NCBI RefSeq assembly: GCF_021647475.1
Contig: NZ_JAKIUR010000006.1
Location: 24,749-88,748, forward strand
From: Lutibacter sp.
Lineage (GTDB): Bacteria > Bacteroidota > Bacteroidia > Flavobacteriales > Flavobacteriaceae
Length of the DNA: 64,000 nt
Reading direction: 5' to 3'
The position numbers were made by a program, and so were the translations under genes. The notes beneath the pieces are model-generated. The model worked only from the letters and a program-made list of their open reading frames with translations, was not told the origin of the DNA and did no database searches. Shown here piece by piece: positions 45,965-53,896 of this stretch (position 1 is the first letter of the stretch; the number at the start of each line of letters is the position of its first letter).

Positions 45965-46684
45965 ATGCAGATTAAAAAGAATCCAAAAGCAAATTTAGAA
46001 AACTACAGCAAAATGTTTATCCAGTTAGGTTTGGTTTTAGCTCTTTTAGTGGTTTATTTAGCCATTCAAAAAAAGACTTATGATAGACAAATAGGTAGCC
46101 TGGCCGATGTATCAATAAACATGCAAGATGAAGAGGCGAATATTGAAATTCAAAAAATTAAACCACCAGAAATTAAAACACCACCACCACCAACTCCTGA
46201 TAAAATTGAAGTAGTGGATGATAAAGAAGATGTTGAAGAAACGGTTCTTGAATCTACAGAGGTAAATGAAGATGATGCAGTTGATGTTCAAGATATTCAA
46301 GATGTATCTGATGATGAAGACGTAGTTGAAGATGTTCCTTTTGCTATTATTGAAGATGTTCCTGTATATCCTGGTTGTAAAGGAAATAAAAAGAAATTAA
46401 GAGCTTGTTTACAAGCAAAAATTGCTAAATTAATTAATAGAAAGTTTAATGCAGATTTAGCTTCAGATTTAGGACTGTCACCCGGAATTAAACGAATTTT
46501 TGTAATGTTTAAAATTGATAAAACAGGTAGAGTTGTAGATATTAGAGCTAGAGCTCCACATAAAAGATTACAAGAAGAAGCAATTAGAGTTATTAAGCTA
46601 ATTCCAAGAATGATTCCAGGTAAACAACGTGGTAAACCAGTTGGAGTTAAATATAGTTTACCAATTGCATTTAAAGTAGAATAG
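45965..46684 (+). CDS. TonB-family energy transducer, copy 1
   Basis: 239 residues: a short cytoplasmic N-terminus, one transmembrane helix (about 16-36, FIQLGLVLALLVVYLAI), a periplasmic linker with proline-rich KPPEIKTPPPPTPDK and an acidic stretch rich in Asp and Glu, then a TonB-C domain (about 135-239) with YPGCKG...RACLQ, FVMFKIDKTGRVVDIRARAPH and AIRVIKLIPRMIPGKQRG. It would transmit proton-motive force to TonB-dependent receptors such as the SusC here. It is followed by its own terminator. The 3' half is nearly identical to the next gene. Confidence 0.88.
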   Translation: MQIKKNPKANLENYSKMFIQLGLVLALLVVYLAIQKKTYDRQIGSLADVSINMQDEEANIEIQKIKPPEIKTPPPPTPDKIEVVDDKEDVEETVLESTEVNEDDAVDVQDIQDVSDDEDVVEDVPFAIIEDVPVYPGCKGNKKKLRACLQAKIAKLINRKFNADLASDLGLSPGIKRIFVMFKIDKTGRVVDIRARAPHKRLQEEAIRVIKLIPRMIPGKQRGKPVGVKYSLPIAFKVE

Positions 46685-46704
46685 TAGATACTATTAAATA
46701 TATT

Positions 46705-46738
46705 AAAAAACTCAACCAAATTGGTTGAGTTTTTTTTT
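46705..46738 (+). terminator. Intrinsic terminator after TonB copy 1
   Basis: CTCAACCAA, one A, TTGGTTGAG followed by a run of T and preceded by a run of A. The same hairpin, with one central base changed, recurs after TonB copy 2. Confidence 0.85.
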
Positions 46739-46872
46739 GGTATGTTAATTGCAGTTAACATAATTTTAACATACATCCTCATTTAATAAATTGTTATTAT
46801 TCAAATTTTAATTCCACTCAAAATAATGATAACAGTTAATTATTAAAAAAGATTGTCTAAATCATTATAATT

Positions 46873-47586
46873 ATGAAAACAAAAAAACATCCAGAAGCAA
46901 ATTTAGAAAATTACAGTAAATTATTCGTACAATTAGGCATGGTTCTTTCATTAATCATTGTTTATAGTCTTCTTCAAAATAAAACAGCTACTAATCAAAT
47001 AGCCTTTTTAGATAAATTTGGTATCAATAAAAAAGATAATATGGAGCAATTAATAGAAATCAATATTGAAAAGCCAAAACTAAAACTATTGCAAAAAAAA
47101 GTAATATTACCTACAATTATTAAACAAATAGATAATAATAAAAAAGAAGATAATTTATTTTTTGAAGATATGAATTCTGATGCTCCAATTGATGAAAATA
47201 ATATTGTTGATGTAACTATTGATGAACCTATAGATGAAATTTTTATTAATGTTGAAGAAGCACCTGTTTTTCCAGGATGCAAAGGAACTAAAGAAGAAAA
47301 AAGAGCATGTTTTGTAGAAAAAATAGGACGATTTATAAACAGAAAATTTAATGCAGATTTAGCTTCAGATTTAGGACTGTCACCCGGAATTAAACGAATT
47401 TTTGTAATGTTTAAAATTGATAAAACAGGCAAAATAGTTGACGTTAAGGCAAGAGCTCCGCATAAAAGATTACAAGAAGAAGCAATTAGAGTTATTAAGT
47501 TAATTCCTAAAATGATTCCAGGCAAACAACAAGGTAAGCCAGTAGGTGTTAAATATAGTTTACCAATTGCATTTAAAGTAGAATAG
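46873..47586 (+). CDS. TonB-family energy transducer, copy 2
   Basis: 237 residues, same plan as the preceding gene: MKTKKHPEANLENYSK start, one helix at about 16-36, linker, TonB-C domain. The linker differs: it has lost the polyproline stretch (KPKLKLLQKKVILP instead), so its periplasmic reach or partner may differ. From FNADLASDLGLSPG onward the nucleotide sequence is almost the same as in copy 1, with about 85 bp fully identical, down to the terminator. This suggests recent duplication or gene conversion of the 3' half. Confidence 0.85.
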   Translation: MKTKKHPEANLENYSKLFVQLGMVLSLIIVYSLLQNKTATNQIAFLDKFGINKKDNMEQLIEINIEKPKLKLLQKKVILPTIIKQIDNNKKEDNLFFEDMNSDAPIDENNIVDVTIDEPIDEIFINVEEAPVFPGCKGTKEEKRACFVEKIGRFINRKFNADLASDLGLSPGIKRIFVMFKIDKTGKIVDVKARAPHKRLQEEAIRVIKLIPKMIPGKQQGKPVGVKYSLPIAFKVE

Positions 47587-47606
47587 TCGATGCTATTAAA
47601 TATATT

Positions 47607-47640
47607 AAAAAACTCAACCAATTTGGTTGAGTTTTTTTTT
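47607..47640 (+). terminator. Intrinsic terminator after TonB copy 2
   Basis: CTCAACCAATTTGGTTGAG (47613-47631) with flanking A run and a T run of nine or more; duplicated counterpart of the hairpin at 46705-46738. Confidence 0.85.
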
Positions 47641-47777
47641 GACTAAAACATTGGAAATGAACTAAACAAGTTGTAAATTTAAGTGATAGAATCCTTGTGA
47701 TAAATTATCACATTATACTTTATGCTGTAAAACAGCTTCTTTTTAGGTATTTCTTGTTTAAATTAATACTGGGAAAA

Positions 47778-48518
47778 ATGATAGAAGTTAAAAAATATTC
47801 AAACGTAAAACTTTCCAACTATAGCTCCATTTTAATTCAATTAGGTTTAGTATTGGCATTATTTCTTGTATATGAGTTAATGATTTATAAATCATATCCT
47901 TCTGAAATAAAAGCAATAAATAACACTTTTGTTAATGCAGATGATGCTGAAAATAATATTGAAATTAAAATTCCACTGCCACCTCCTATAAAAAACACAC
48001 CGCCACCTGCTATCCCAGATAAAATTATAAAAGTGGAAAATCAACAAGACATAGTTGAAACAGTAATTGAATCTACAGAAAGTGATGAAAATCAGGCAAT
48101 CAACATTTCTGATGTAAATAAAAATATTAAATCGGTAGAAGAAGATGAACCTATTGTAGAAGATGTCCCATTTTTAGTGATAGAAAATGTGCCAATTTTC
48201 CCAGGTTGTAAAGGTAATAACAAAAAACTTAGAGCTTGTTTTTCTGATAAAGTTTCCAAATTTGTGTCTAAAAAATTTAATTCAGAACTAGCAAGCGATT
48301 TAGGTTTAACACCAGGAAGTATTCTAAAAATATTTGTAGTTTTTAAAATTGATAAAAATGGAAATGTAGTTGATATTAAGGCTAGAGCTCCAGAAAAAAA
48401 ATTACAGGAAGAAGCTATACGAGTTGTTAAATTACTTCCAAAAATGATTCCAGGAAAACAAAGAGGAAAAGCTGTTGGAGTTAAATATGGTTTGCCTATT
48501 GTTTTTAGAGTAGAATAA
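47778..48518 (+). CDS. TonB-family energy transducer, copy 3 (divergent)
   Basis: The frame is open from a GTG at 47697, but the ATG at 47778 gives MIEVKKYSNVKLSNYSS, matching the starts of copies 1 and 2, and is preferred (246 residues). One transmembrane helix (LIQLGLVLALFLVYELM), a proline-rich linker (PLPPPIKNTPPPAIPDK), an acidic stretch, and a TonB-C domain with FPGCKGNNKKLRACF and APEKKLQEEAIRVVKLLPKMIPGKQRG. Protein similarity to copy 1 is high but the DNA has diverged, so this is the older duplicate. No hairpin terminator of the shared kind follows. Confidence 0.85.
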   Translation: MIEVKKYSNVKLSNYSSILIQLGLVLALFLVYELMIYKSYPSEIKAINNTFVNADDAENNIEIKIPLPPPIKNTPPPAIPDKIIKVENQQDIVETVIESTESDENQAINISDVNKNIKSVEEDEPIVEDVPFLVIENVPIFPGCKGNNKKLRACFSDKVSKFVSKKFNSELASDLGLTPGSILKIFVVFKIDKNGNVVDIKARAPEKKLQEEAIRVVKLLPKMIPGKQRGKAVGVKYGLPIVFRVE

Positions 48519-48686
48519 GCAATAAAAAGAGGTAAACTTAAAAGTCTTGAAAGCCATTATTCTAAACTTGTTTTAGAATCTTATTTTACTAATTACCAAT
48601 CGTTATTAGATTATGGAACAAGGTTGACGAAAATTTTACTTTTCAGACAGCCTCTTTTTTATAATCAAAATTAACAATTTATAAAC

Positions 48687-48694
48687 TATCTTTG
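48687..48694 (+). promoter_or_regulatory. Bacteroidota -7 promoter element for deoC
   Basis: TATCTTTG matches TAnnTTTG, 34 bp before the deoC ATG. It is the same octamer as the box before malic enzyme. Confidence 0.55.
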
Positions 48695-48728
48695 TTTAAT
48701 AAACAACATGTAATTTTAAAAAAATAAA

Positions 48729-49472
48729 ATGAATATAGGAGACTATTTAGATGCTACTTATTTAAAAACTGCAACTCAAGCAGGTATTTCTGAAGAAGAA
48801 ACAAAGCAAAAGGTGATAGATTTGACAAATGAAGCAATTGAAAATAATTTTAAATTAGTAATGATTCGTCCAAAATTTGTCAAATTAGCACGTAAAATGA
48901 TTGACGATGCCAATTCTCAAACAGTGGTGGGTACAGTCTTAGGATTTCATGAAGGAATCCATGAAACTTCAGAAAAACTTAAAGAAGCAAATCAAGCCAT
49001 AAAAGATGGCGTTGATGAATTAGATTATGTTATAAATTTTGAAGCTTTTAAAGAAGGAAAAATTAATTTAGTAAAATCTGAGGTTTTTAAAGGAACTAAA
49101 TTAGGTTTAGACAACCATAAAATGGTTAAATGGATTATTGAAGTTGCTGCTTTAACCAATGATGAAATTATAACAATAAGTCAATTAATTCGTGATGTTG
49201 TTTTAGATAATTTCGGAGAAGAACAAGCTCATAATGTATTTGTTAAATCATCTACAGGGTTTTACAAAACAGAAAACGGTAAGCCAGCTGGTGCAACTTT
49301 TGAAGCTATGAAACTTATTGTAGAAAATTCAAAACCTTTACAAGCAAAAGCAGCAGGCGGAGTTAGAAATTATGAAGATGCAGTAAAAATGATTGAATTA
49401 GGAGTAACTAGAATTGGAACTTCTTCTGCAAAAAAAATTGCCGATGGCAGAAAAATAGATAGCGAATATTAG
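48729..49472 (+). CDS. deoC: Deoxyribose-phosphate aldolase
   Basis: 247 residues. The Schiff-base lysine is Lys173 in VFVKSSTGFYK; other family segments are YLDATYLKTAT, VVGTVLGFHEG, ELDYVINFEAFKEG, and the phosphate-binding AAGGVRNYEDA and TRIGTSSA. The enzyme cleaves 2-deoxyribose 5-phosphate into glyceraldehyde 3-phosphate and acetaldehyde in nucleoside catabolism. Length is normal. The acyltransferase gene begins 1 bp after its stop, so they are cotranscribed, with no obvious functional tie. Confidence 0.93.
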   Translation: MNIGDYLDATYLKTATQAGISEEETKQKVIDLTNEAIENNFKLVMIRPKFVKLARKMIDDANSQTVVGTVLGFHEGIHETSEKLKEANQAIKDGVDELDYVINFEAFKEGKINLVKSEVFKGTKLGLDNHKMVKWIIEVAALTNDEIITISQLIRDVVLDNFGEEQAHNVFVKSSTGFYKTENGKPAGATFEAMKLIVENSKPLQAKAAGGVRNYEDAVKMIELGVTRIGTSSAKKIADGRKIDSEY

Positions 49473-49473
49473 T

Positions 49474-50049
49474 ATGACTGATTATTTTTTTCACGAAACG
49501 GCCGTGATAGATGAAAATTGCCAAATAGGAAATGGAACTAAAATTTGGCATTTTAGTCATATTATGCCTAATTGCGAAATTGGAGAGAATTGTAATATTG
49601 GACAAAATGTAGTAGTTTCACCAAAGGTAGTTTTAGGTAATAACGTAAAAGTTCAAAATAATGTTTCTATTTATTCTGGTGTTATTTGTGAAGATGATGT
49701 TTTTTTAGGACCGTCTATGGTTTTTACCAATGTAATTAATCCAAGAAGTGCTGTGGTTAGGCGAGGAGCATATCAAAAAACAATAGTTAAAAAAGGAGCT
49801 AGTATTGGAGCAAATGCAACTATAGTTTGTGGAAACAATATTGGTGAATTTGCTTTTATTGGTGCAGGAGCAGTAGTTACAAAAGAAGTTAAACCTTATG
49901 CATTGGTAGTTGGTAATCCTTCAAAACAAATAGGCTGGATAAGTGAATTTGGTCATCGATTAAATTTTGATGAAAATGCTTTGGCAACTTGTTCAGAAAG
50001 TGGAGAAAAATATCAACTTAAAAATAATAAAGTCGTAAAAATTTCATAA
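49474..50049 (+). CDS. Left-handed beta-helix (hexapeptide) acyltransferase, WlbB/WbpD-like
   Basis: 191 residues. From VIDENCQIGNGTKIWHFSHIMP onward nearly the whole protein is hexapeptide repeats (IGENCNIGQNVVVSP, LGNNVKVQNNVSIYSGV), with KTIVKKGASIGANATIVCG and AFIGAGAVVTKEVKPYALVVGNP at the C-terminal end. This pattern is that of sugar N-acetyltransferases acting on UDP-amino sugars for surface polysaccharides. Cytoplasmic, probably trimeric. There are no other glycan genes beside it. The exact substrate is unknown. Confidence 0.85.
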   Translation: MTDYFFHETAVIDENCQIGNGTKIWHFSHIMPNCEIGENCNIGQNVVVSPKVVLGNNVKVQNNVSIYSGVICEDDVFLGPSMVFTNVINPRSAVVRRGAYQKTIVKKGASIGANATIVCGNNIGEFAFIGAGAVVTKEVKPYALVVGNPSKQIGWISEFGHRLNFDENALATCSESGEKYQLKNNKVVKIS

Positions 50050-50059
50050 AAAAGTGTCT

Positions 50060-52123
50060 ATGAAAAAAACAATTTTAATTGTTCTATTGTCAATAATATT
50101 TCAATCTGTTTTTTCTCAATCTGAAAAATATCCTGTTTTTAAATCGTGCGATTCTTTAACTATATCTGCAAAAGATTGCTTTAAAAATCAAGTTACTGAA
50201 GCGGTTATTTCGGAATTTAAAATTCCTAAAATTGTAAAAACAGAAAACTATAAAGGAACTTTTAACATTGTGTTTTTAGTAAGCAAAGTTGGGCATTTTA
50301 AGGTAATTTATGTAAATACACCGTATAAAGAAATTAAGGAAGAAGTAATTCGGGTTTTTAATACTTTTCCAACTATTAAATCGGCACAATACAATAATCA
50401 TACTATTGAAATGCAATTTGTATTTCCATTCTCAATTCCTTTAAATTCAAATTCAGAAGAAGAAAAGCTTGTAGAAATTCAAAAAAATACTCCTACCATT
50501 TTAAGAAAAGAAATACCAATTAAAAGTATTCAAAAAACAACATTATATCCTGAGCATAAAAGTGAACTGAATATACCTTATACTAATATGGAATATAATC
50601 GGTACGACTATTATTTAAATCAGGCAAATAATACACACACTTCAGTTAAACCCTATATTTATTCTGAAGTTGATAAAACGGTTGATTTAGATGCTTTAAA
50701 AAATCAATATTTCAAACCTAAAAAATCTTGGCTTGGACGTAAATTATTCAATGAACATATGGGTTATGTTAAAGGAAAAGATTATTGGTTTACTATTGAC
50801 CCAGGAATTGATCTTCAGACAGGTAATGATAACAAAGGAACAAAAACGTATAATAATACGAGGTCTATTCATATAAATGGTGCTATTGGTAAAAATTTAA
50901 GTTTTTCAACCAGTTTTTATGAAAGTCAAGGTCGATTTGCAGATTATGTAAATCGATATGCCGAATCTATTCGTCCTGACGGAGGAAACCCAGCAATCAT
51001 TCCTGGACGAGGAATTGCTAAAGATTTTAATGGAAATGCTTATGATTATCCTGTGGCAGAAGCTTATATTTCCTATACACCAACCAAACATTTTAATTTT
51101 CAATTTGGTAGAGGTAAAAATTTTATTGGTGATGGATATCGTTCTTTGTTTCTATCTGATGTAGCTTCGCCATATCCGTATTTTAAAGTAACTACAACTT
51201 TTTGGAAAATAAAATACACCAACCTTTTAATGTGGATGCAAGATGTTCGCCCAGAATTAACCGTTGATGGAGCCTATAAACAAAAGTTTATGGCAATGCA
51301 TTATTTAGATTGGAACGTTACTAAAAAATTAAATTTAGGTTTTTTTGAAACGGTAATTTGGGATGATACAAATAACAGAGGATTAGATGTAAATTACTTA
51401 AATCCATTAATATTTTATAATTCTATTGAGTTCTCAACTGGTTCACGAGCAGGAAATACGTTGCTAGGAGTTAGTTTAAAATATAAGCTAAAAAATATGC
51501 TGTTTTATTCCCAATTTTTGTTAGACGATTTTAAAGGTTCAGAAATGACCAAAAATAATGGTTGGTGGGGAAATAAAAATGGTATTCAACTTGGTGTAAA
51601 ATACTACAACGCCTTTAATATTAAAAACTTGTTTTTGCAAGCTGAGTATAATAGCGTTAGACCTTATACGTATTCACATGACGAGTTAAATTACAATTTT
51701 GGTCATGATAATCAACCATTGGCACATTTATGGGGAGCAAATTTTAAAGAATTTATTGGCATTGCTAATTATTCTATAGATAGATTGTATGCAAATGTAA
51801 AAATAGTAGTTGGTAAAAAAGGATTCGATTTTAATAATGGAACGGATAATTTTAGTTACGGTGGTAATGTGTTTGCAGATAACGATAACAGAGTTTCAGA
51901 TTATGGAAATAACATTGGGCAAGGCAACAAAGTAACTATTTTTATAGGAGATTTTCAAACAGGATATTTAGTAAATCCAGCTACTAATTTAAAGTTGTTT
52001 GTTAATTTTACTTACAGAAATTTTGATATTAATCAACCTACAAATGCATTTGAAACCTCTAATTCTACATGGATTTCAATTGGTTTAAAAACAGATTTGT
52101 TTAATTGGTATTTCGATTTTTAA
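50060..52123 (+). CDS. RemB-like outer-membrane barrel protein with TonB-C-like N-terminal domain
   Basis: 687 residues from the ATG at 50060 (a GTG at 50054 would add two residues); signal peptide ends VFSQS. Residues about 25-125 (PVFKSC...DCFKNQV, FNIVFLVSKVGHFKVIYVNTPYKEIKEEVIRVFNTFP) have the layout of the TonB-C domains encoded at 46-48 kb. The remainder is a predicted beta-barrel (YISYTPTKHFNFQFGRGKNFIGDGYRSLFLSD, then alternating amphipathic strands ending WYFDF) resembling Wzi-like capsule-assembly proteins and the gliding protein RemB of F. johnsoniae. The assignment to RemB is from recollection of the family, so treat it as probable. Converges with hypC. Confidence 0.7.
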   Translation: MKKTILIVLLSIIFQSVFSQSEKYPVFKSCDSLTISAKDCFKNQVTEAVISEFKIPKIVKTENYKGTFNIVFLVSKVGHFKVIYVNTPYKEIKEEVIRVFNTFPTIKSAQYNNHTIEMQFVFPFSIPLNSNSEEEKLVEIQKNTPTILRKEIPIKSIQKTTLYPEHKSELNIPYTNMEYNRYDYYLNQANNTHTSVKPYIYSEVDKTVDLDALKNQYFKPKKSWLGRKLFNEHMGYVKGKDYWFTIDPGIDLQTGNDNKGTKTYNNTRSIHINGAIGKNLSFSTSFYESQGRFADYVNRYAESIRPDGGNPAIIPGRGIAKDFNGNAYDYPVAEAYISYTPTKHFNFQFGRGKNFIGDGYRSLFLSDVASPYPYFKVTTTFWKIKYTNLLMWMQDVRPELTVDGAYKQKFMAMHYLDWNVTKKLNLGFFETVIWDDTNNRGLDVNYLNPLIFYNSIEFSTGSRAGNTLLGVSLKYKLKNMLFYSQFLLDDFKGSEMTKNNGWWGNKNGIQLGVKYYNAFNIKNLFLQAEYNSVRPYTYSHDELNYNFGHDNQPLAHLWGANFKEFIGIANYSIDRLYANVKIVVGKKGFDFNNGTDNFSYGGNVFADNDNRVSDYGNNIGQGNKVTIFIGDFQTGYLVNPATNLKLFVNFTYRNFDINQPTNAFETSNSTWISIGLKTDLFNWYFDF

Positions 52124-52380
52124 ACTTCATTTGAAGCATCTAAATCATTTAATTCACCAAGTTGCATTAAAATATCAAACGTTTTTTTAGCTTCATCTTC
52201 ATCAATTACGGATATTGCGGCACCAACGTGCACCATTACATAATCACCAATTTTAGCTTCTGGCACAAGCGTTAAGCTCACTTCTTTTATAATTCCATCA
52301 AATGAAACTTTACCTGTTCTAAAAACATCATCTAATTGATTTGTAATTGCTATTAATTTCCCTGGGATAGATAAACACAT
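52120..52380 (-). CDS. hypC: Hydrogenase maturation chaperone HypC/HybG
   Basis: 86 residues beginning MCLSIPGKL, with the essential Cys2 exposed after Met removal, and the GDYVMVHVGAAISVIDEDEA segment typical of HypC. It works with HypD to assemble the Fe(CN)2CO unit and deliver it to the large-subunit precursor. Its stop overlaps that of the convergent barrel gene by 4 bp. It lies 132 bp downstream of hypB, separated by a repeat-like sequence. Confidence 0.95.
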   Translation of the reverse strand: MCLSIPGKLIAITNQLDDVFRTGKVSFDGIIKEVSLTLVPEAKIGDYVMVHVGAAISVIDEDEAKKTFDILMQLGELNDLDASNEV

Positions 52381-52414
52381 AGTATTTTATTCGTTTTAAA
52401 CTTATTCAATTATT

Positions 52415-52505
52415 TTGGGCGTTCCCTTTCAGGTCGCGCTTTTCGTTATATCTTTTTTCATGCGTTGCTTCAAAAAAGGATGCCACTTCAATCGCTAACG
52501 CAAAA
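52415..52505. repeat. Repeat-like non-coding insert between hypB and hypC
   Basis: The 132-bp gap contains GGGCGTTCCCTTTCAGGTCG, then TTCGTTATATCTTTTTTCATGC and GGATGCCACTTCAATCGCTAACGC, a series that resembles a dispersed non-coding repeat often seen between flavobacterial genes. Only this copy was found here. It is more GC-rich than its surroundings. Confidence 0.45.
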
Positions 52506-52512
52506 CCGATTT

Positions 52513-53304
52513 TCAAATTAAATTTTTCTTCAACCAATTATACCAAGCTTCCATACCTTCACCTGTGGTAGCCGAAACTTCAAAAAACTGTAAGTTCGGA
52601 TTTACTTTTAAAGCATAATTTTTTAGCTTTTCAACATCAATATTTAGGTAAGGCAATAAATCTATTTTATTAATAATACAAATATCAGAAGTATGAAACA
52701 TATCAGGATATTTTATAGGTTTATCTTCACCTTCTGTGGTGCTTATAATTACAACACGTTTACTTTCGCCTAAATCAAACATAGATGGGCAAACTAAATT
52801 ACCAACATTTTCAATCATTAATACGGAATTGTCTTTAATGTTTAGTTTTTTAACCGCGTTATACACCATGTCACTTTCTAAATGGCAACCTTTTCCTGTG
52901 TTAATTTGAATTACAGGAATTTTTAAAGCATCAATTCGGTTAGCATCATTTAAAGTTTGTTGATCACCTTCTATCACATAAAAAGGAATTTCAGCACTTA
53001 AATCTGCCAAGGTTTTTTCTAAAATTGAAGTTTTACCAGAGCCAGGTGAACTTACTAAATTTAAAGCAAATATATTTTTAGCTTCAAAATAACCTCTATT
53101 TCTAGCGGCTAAAACCTGATTGTTTTGTAAAATATCTTGTTCAATTTTCAATACTTTATGTTGATGATTATGTTCAGCATCTTCATGGCTATGAAAATGA
53201 ATGCCGTCATGAGTGTGTTCATGAACGTGATTATGAGGTTGTTCACCAGGTTTTAAAATTGTAGGACCATTATCATCGGTTCCACATCCACAAGTTCCGC
53301 ACAT
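52513..53304 (-). CDS. hypB: Hydrogenase nickel-incorporation GTPase HypB
   Basis: 263 residues. The N-terminus has MCGTCGCG, a high-affinity nickel site of the CxxCGC type, followed by a His-rich stretch (HNHVHEHTHDGIHFHSHEDAEHN in part) that can store or chaperone nickel. The SIMIBI GTPase domain has P-loop SSPGSGKT, EGDQQT, IQINTGKGCHL (metal-site Cys and His) and NKIDLLPY. It delivers nickel to the hydrogenase large subunit with HypA. It is 11 bp downstream of hypA. Confidence 0.96.
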   Translation of the reverse strand: MCGTCGCGTDDNGPTILKPGEQPHNHVHEHTHDGIHFHSHEDAEHNHQHKVLKIEQDILQNNQVLAARNRGYFEAKNIFALNLVSSPGSGKTSILEKTLADLSAEIPFYVIEGDQQTLNDANRIDALKIPVIQINTGKGCHLESDMVYNAVKKLNIKDNSVLMIENVGNLVCPSMFDLGESKRVVIISTTEGEDKPIKYPDMFHTSDICIINKIDLLPYLNIDVEKLKNYALKVNPNLQFFEVSATTGEGMEAWYNWLKKNLI

Positions 53305-53315
53305 AATATTATAAT

Positions 53316-53657
53316 TTAAATTACTTCTAATGCTTTTACTCTTAATTCTTTTCCTTGTAAAATTCCTTTAAAATTACTATTGCATTTAGGGCAAGAATCA
53401 TAAATATTTTCTAAATAGAATACCGTATCGCAATCTGCACATTTTGCTTTTCCAGGAATTATTGTTATTTCTTTTATTGCCTTTTCTAAAACACTATCCT
53501 TAACGGCAGATTCCCAAACAAAATTTAACGAATCTATTTCTATTCCCGCTAATTGACCAATTTCAAGCTCAATTTTCGTAACCGTATTTTCTTTCACTTT
53601 CGCTGTTTCATCCTCAGCTATTTTTACAATGCCCATGGCAATAGATAATTCATGCAT
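53316..53657 (-). CDS. hypA: Hydrogenase nickel metallochaperone HypA
   Basis: The start is set at 53657 to give MHELSIAMGIVKIAEDE, in which His2 is the nickel ligand; the longer open frame to 53687 adds ten hydrophobic residues not found in the family. 113 residues. The zinc-ribbon is CADC...CPKC near the C-terminus. HypA passes nickel to HypB and the large subunit. First gene of the divergent hypABC unit. Confidence 0.95.
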   Translation of the reverse strand: MHELSIAMGIVKIAEDETAKVKENTVTKIELEIGQLAGIEIDSLNFVWESAVKDSVLEKAIKEITIIPGKAKCADCDTVFYLENIYDSCPKCNSNFKGILQGKELRVKALEVI

Positions 53658-53810
53658 AATTTTTAATAACAAAAATGAATACACCAATTTACGAATTTAA
53701 AACCTAAAAAAATATTAGATATATTATTTTTATTCAGTTTTAATAAAAATAAAGATTAGTTAACCTTATTTTAACTCGTTCTAAATTAGATATTTATGAT
53801 AAATATATTA

Positions 53811-53840
53811 AAATAAGTTGTAAATTAGTAAAACTTATTT
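53811..53840. promoter_or_regulatory. Inverted repeat upstream of hyaA
   Basis: AAATAAGTT (53811-53819) and AACTTATTT (53832-53840) form a perfect 9-bp inverted repeat with a 12-nt spacer, 57 bp before the hyaA ATG in the 239-bp divergent region. It may be an operator; no full TAnnTTTG box was found there. AT-richness makes chance occurrence possible. Confidence 0.35.
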
Positions 53841-53896
53841 CATTCTTTTAATAAAAATGGAATAAAGCATTAAAATCATTTAAAAATTACTAATCT

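Noticed and set aside
46995..47621. Long minus-strand open frame of 208 codons, and a similar 161-codon frame at 46297-46782
   Set aside because: They are antisense to the TonB genes, arise from the same duplicated sequence, and have low-complexity hydrophobic translations with no start signal or family motif.
47697..47777. GTG start giving a 27-residue N-terminal extension of TonB copy 3
   Set aside because: The ATG at 47778 aligns with the starts of copies 1 and 2; the extension is hydrophobic and would disturb the topology.
53658..53687. Ten-residue N-terminal extension of HypA
   Set aside because: HypA needs MHE at its start for nickel binding, and the extension is not seen in the family.
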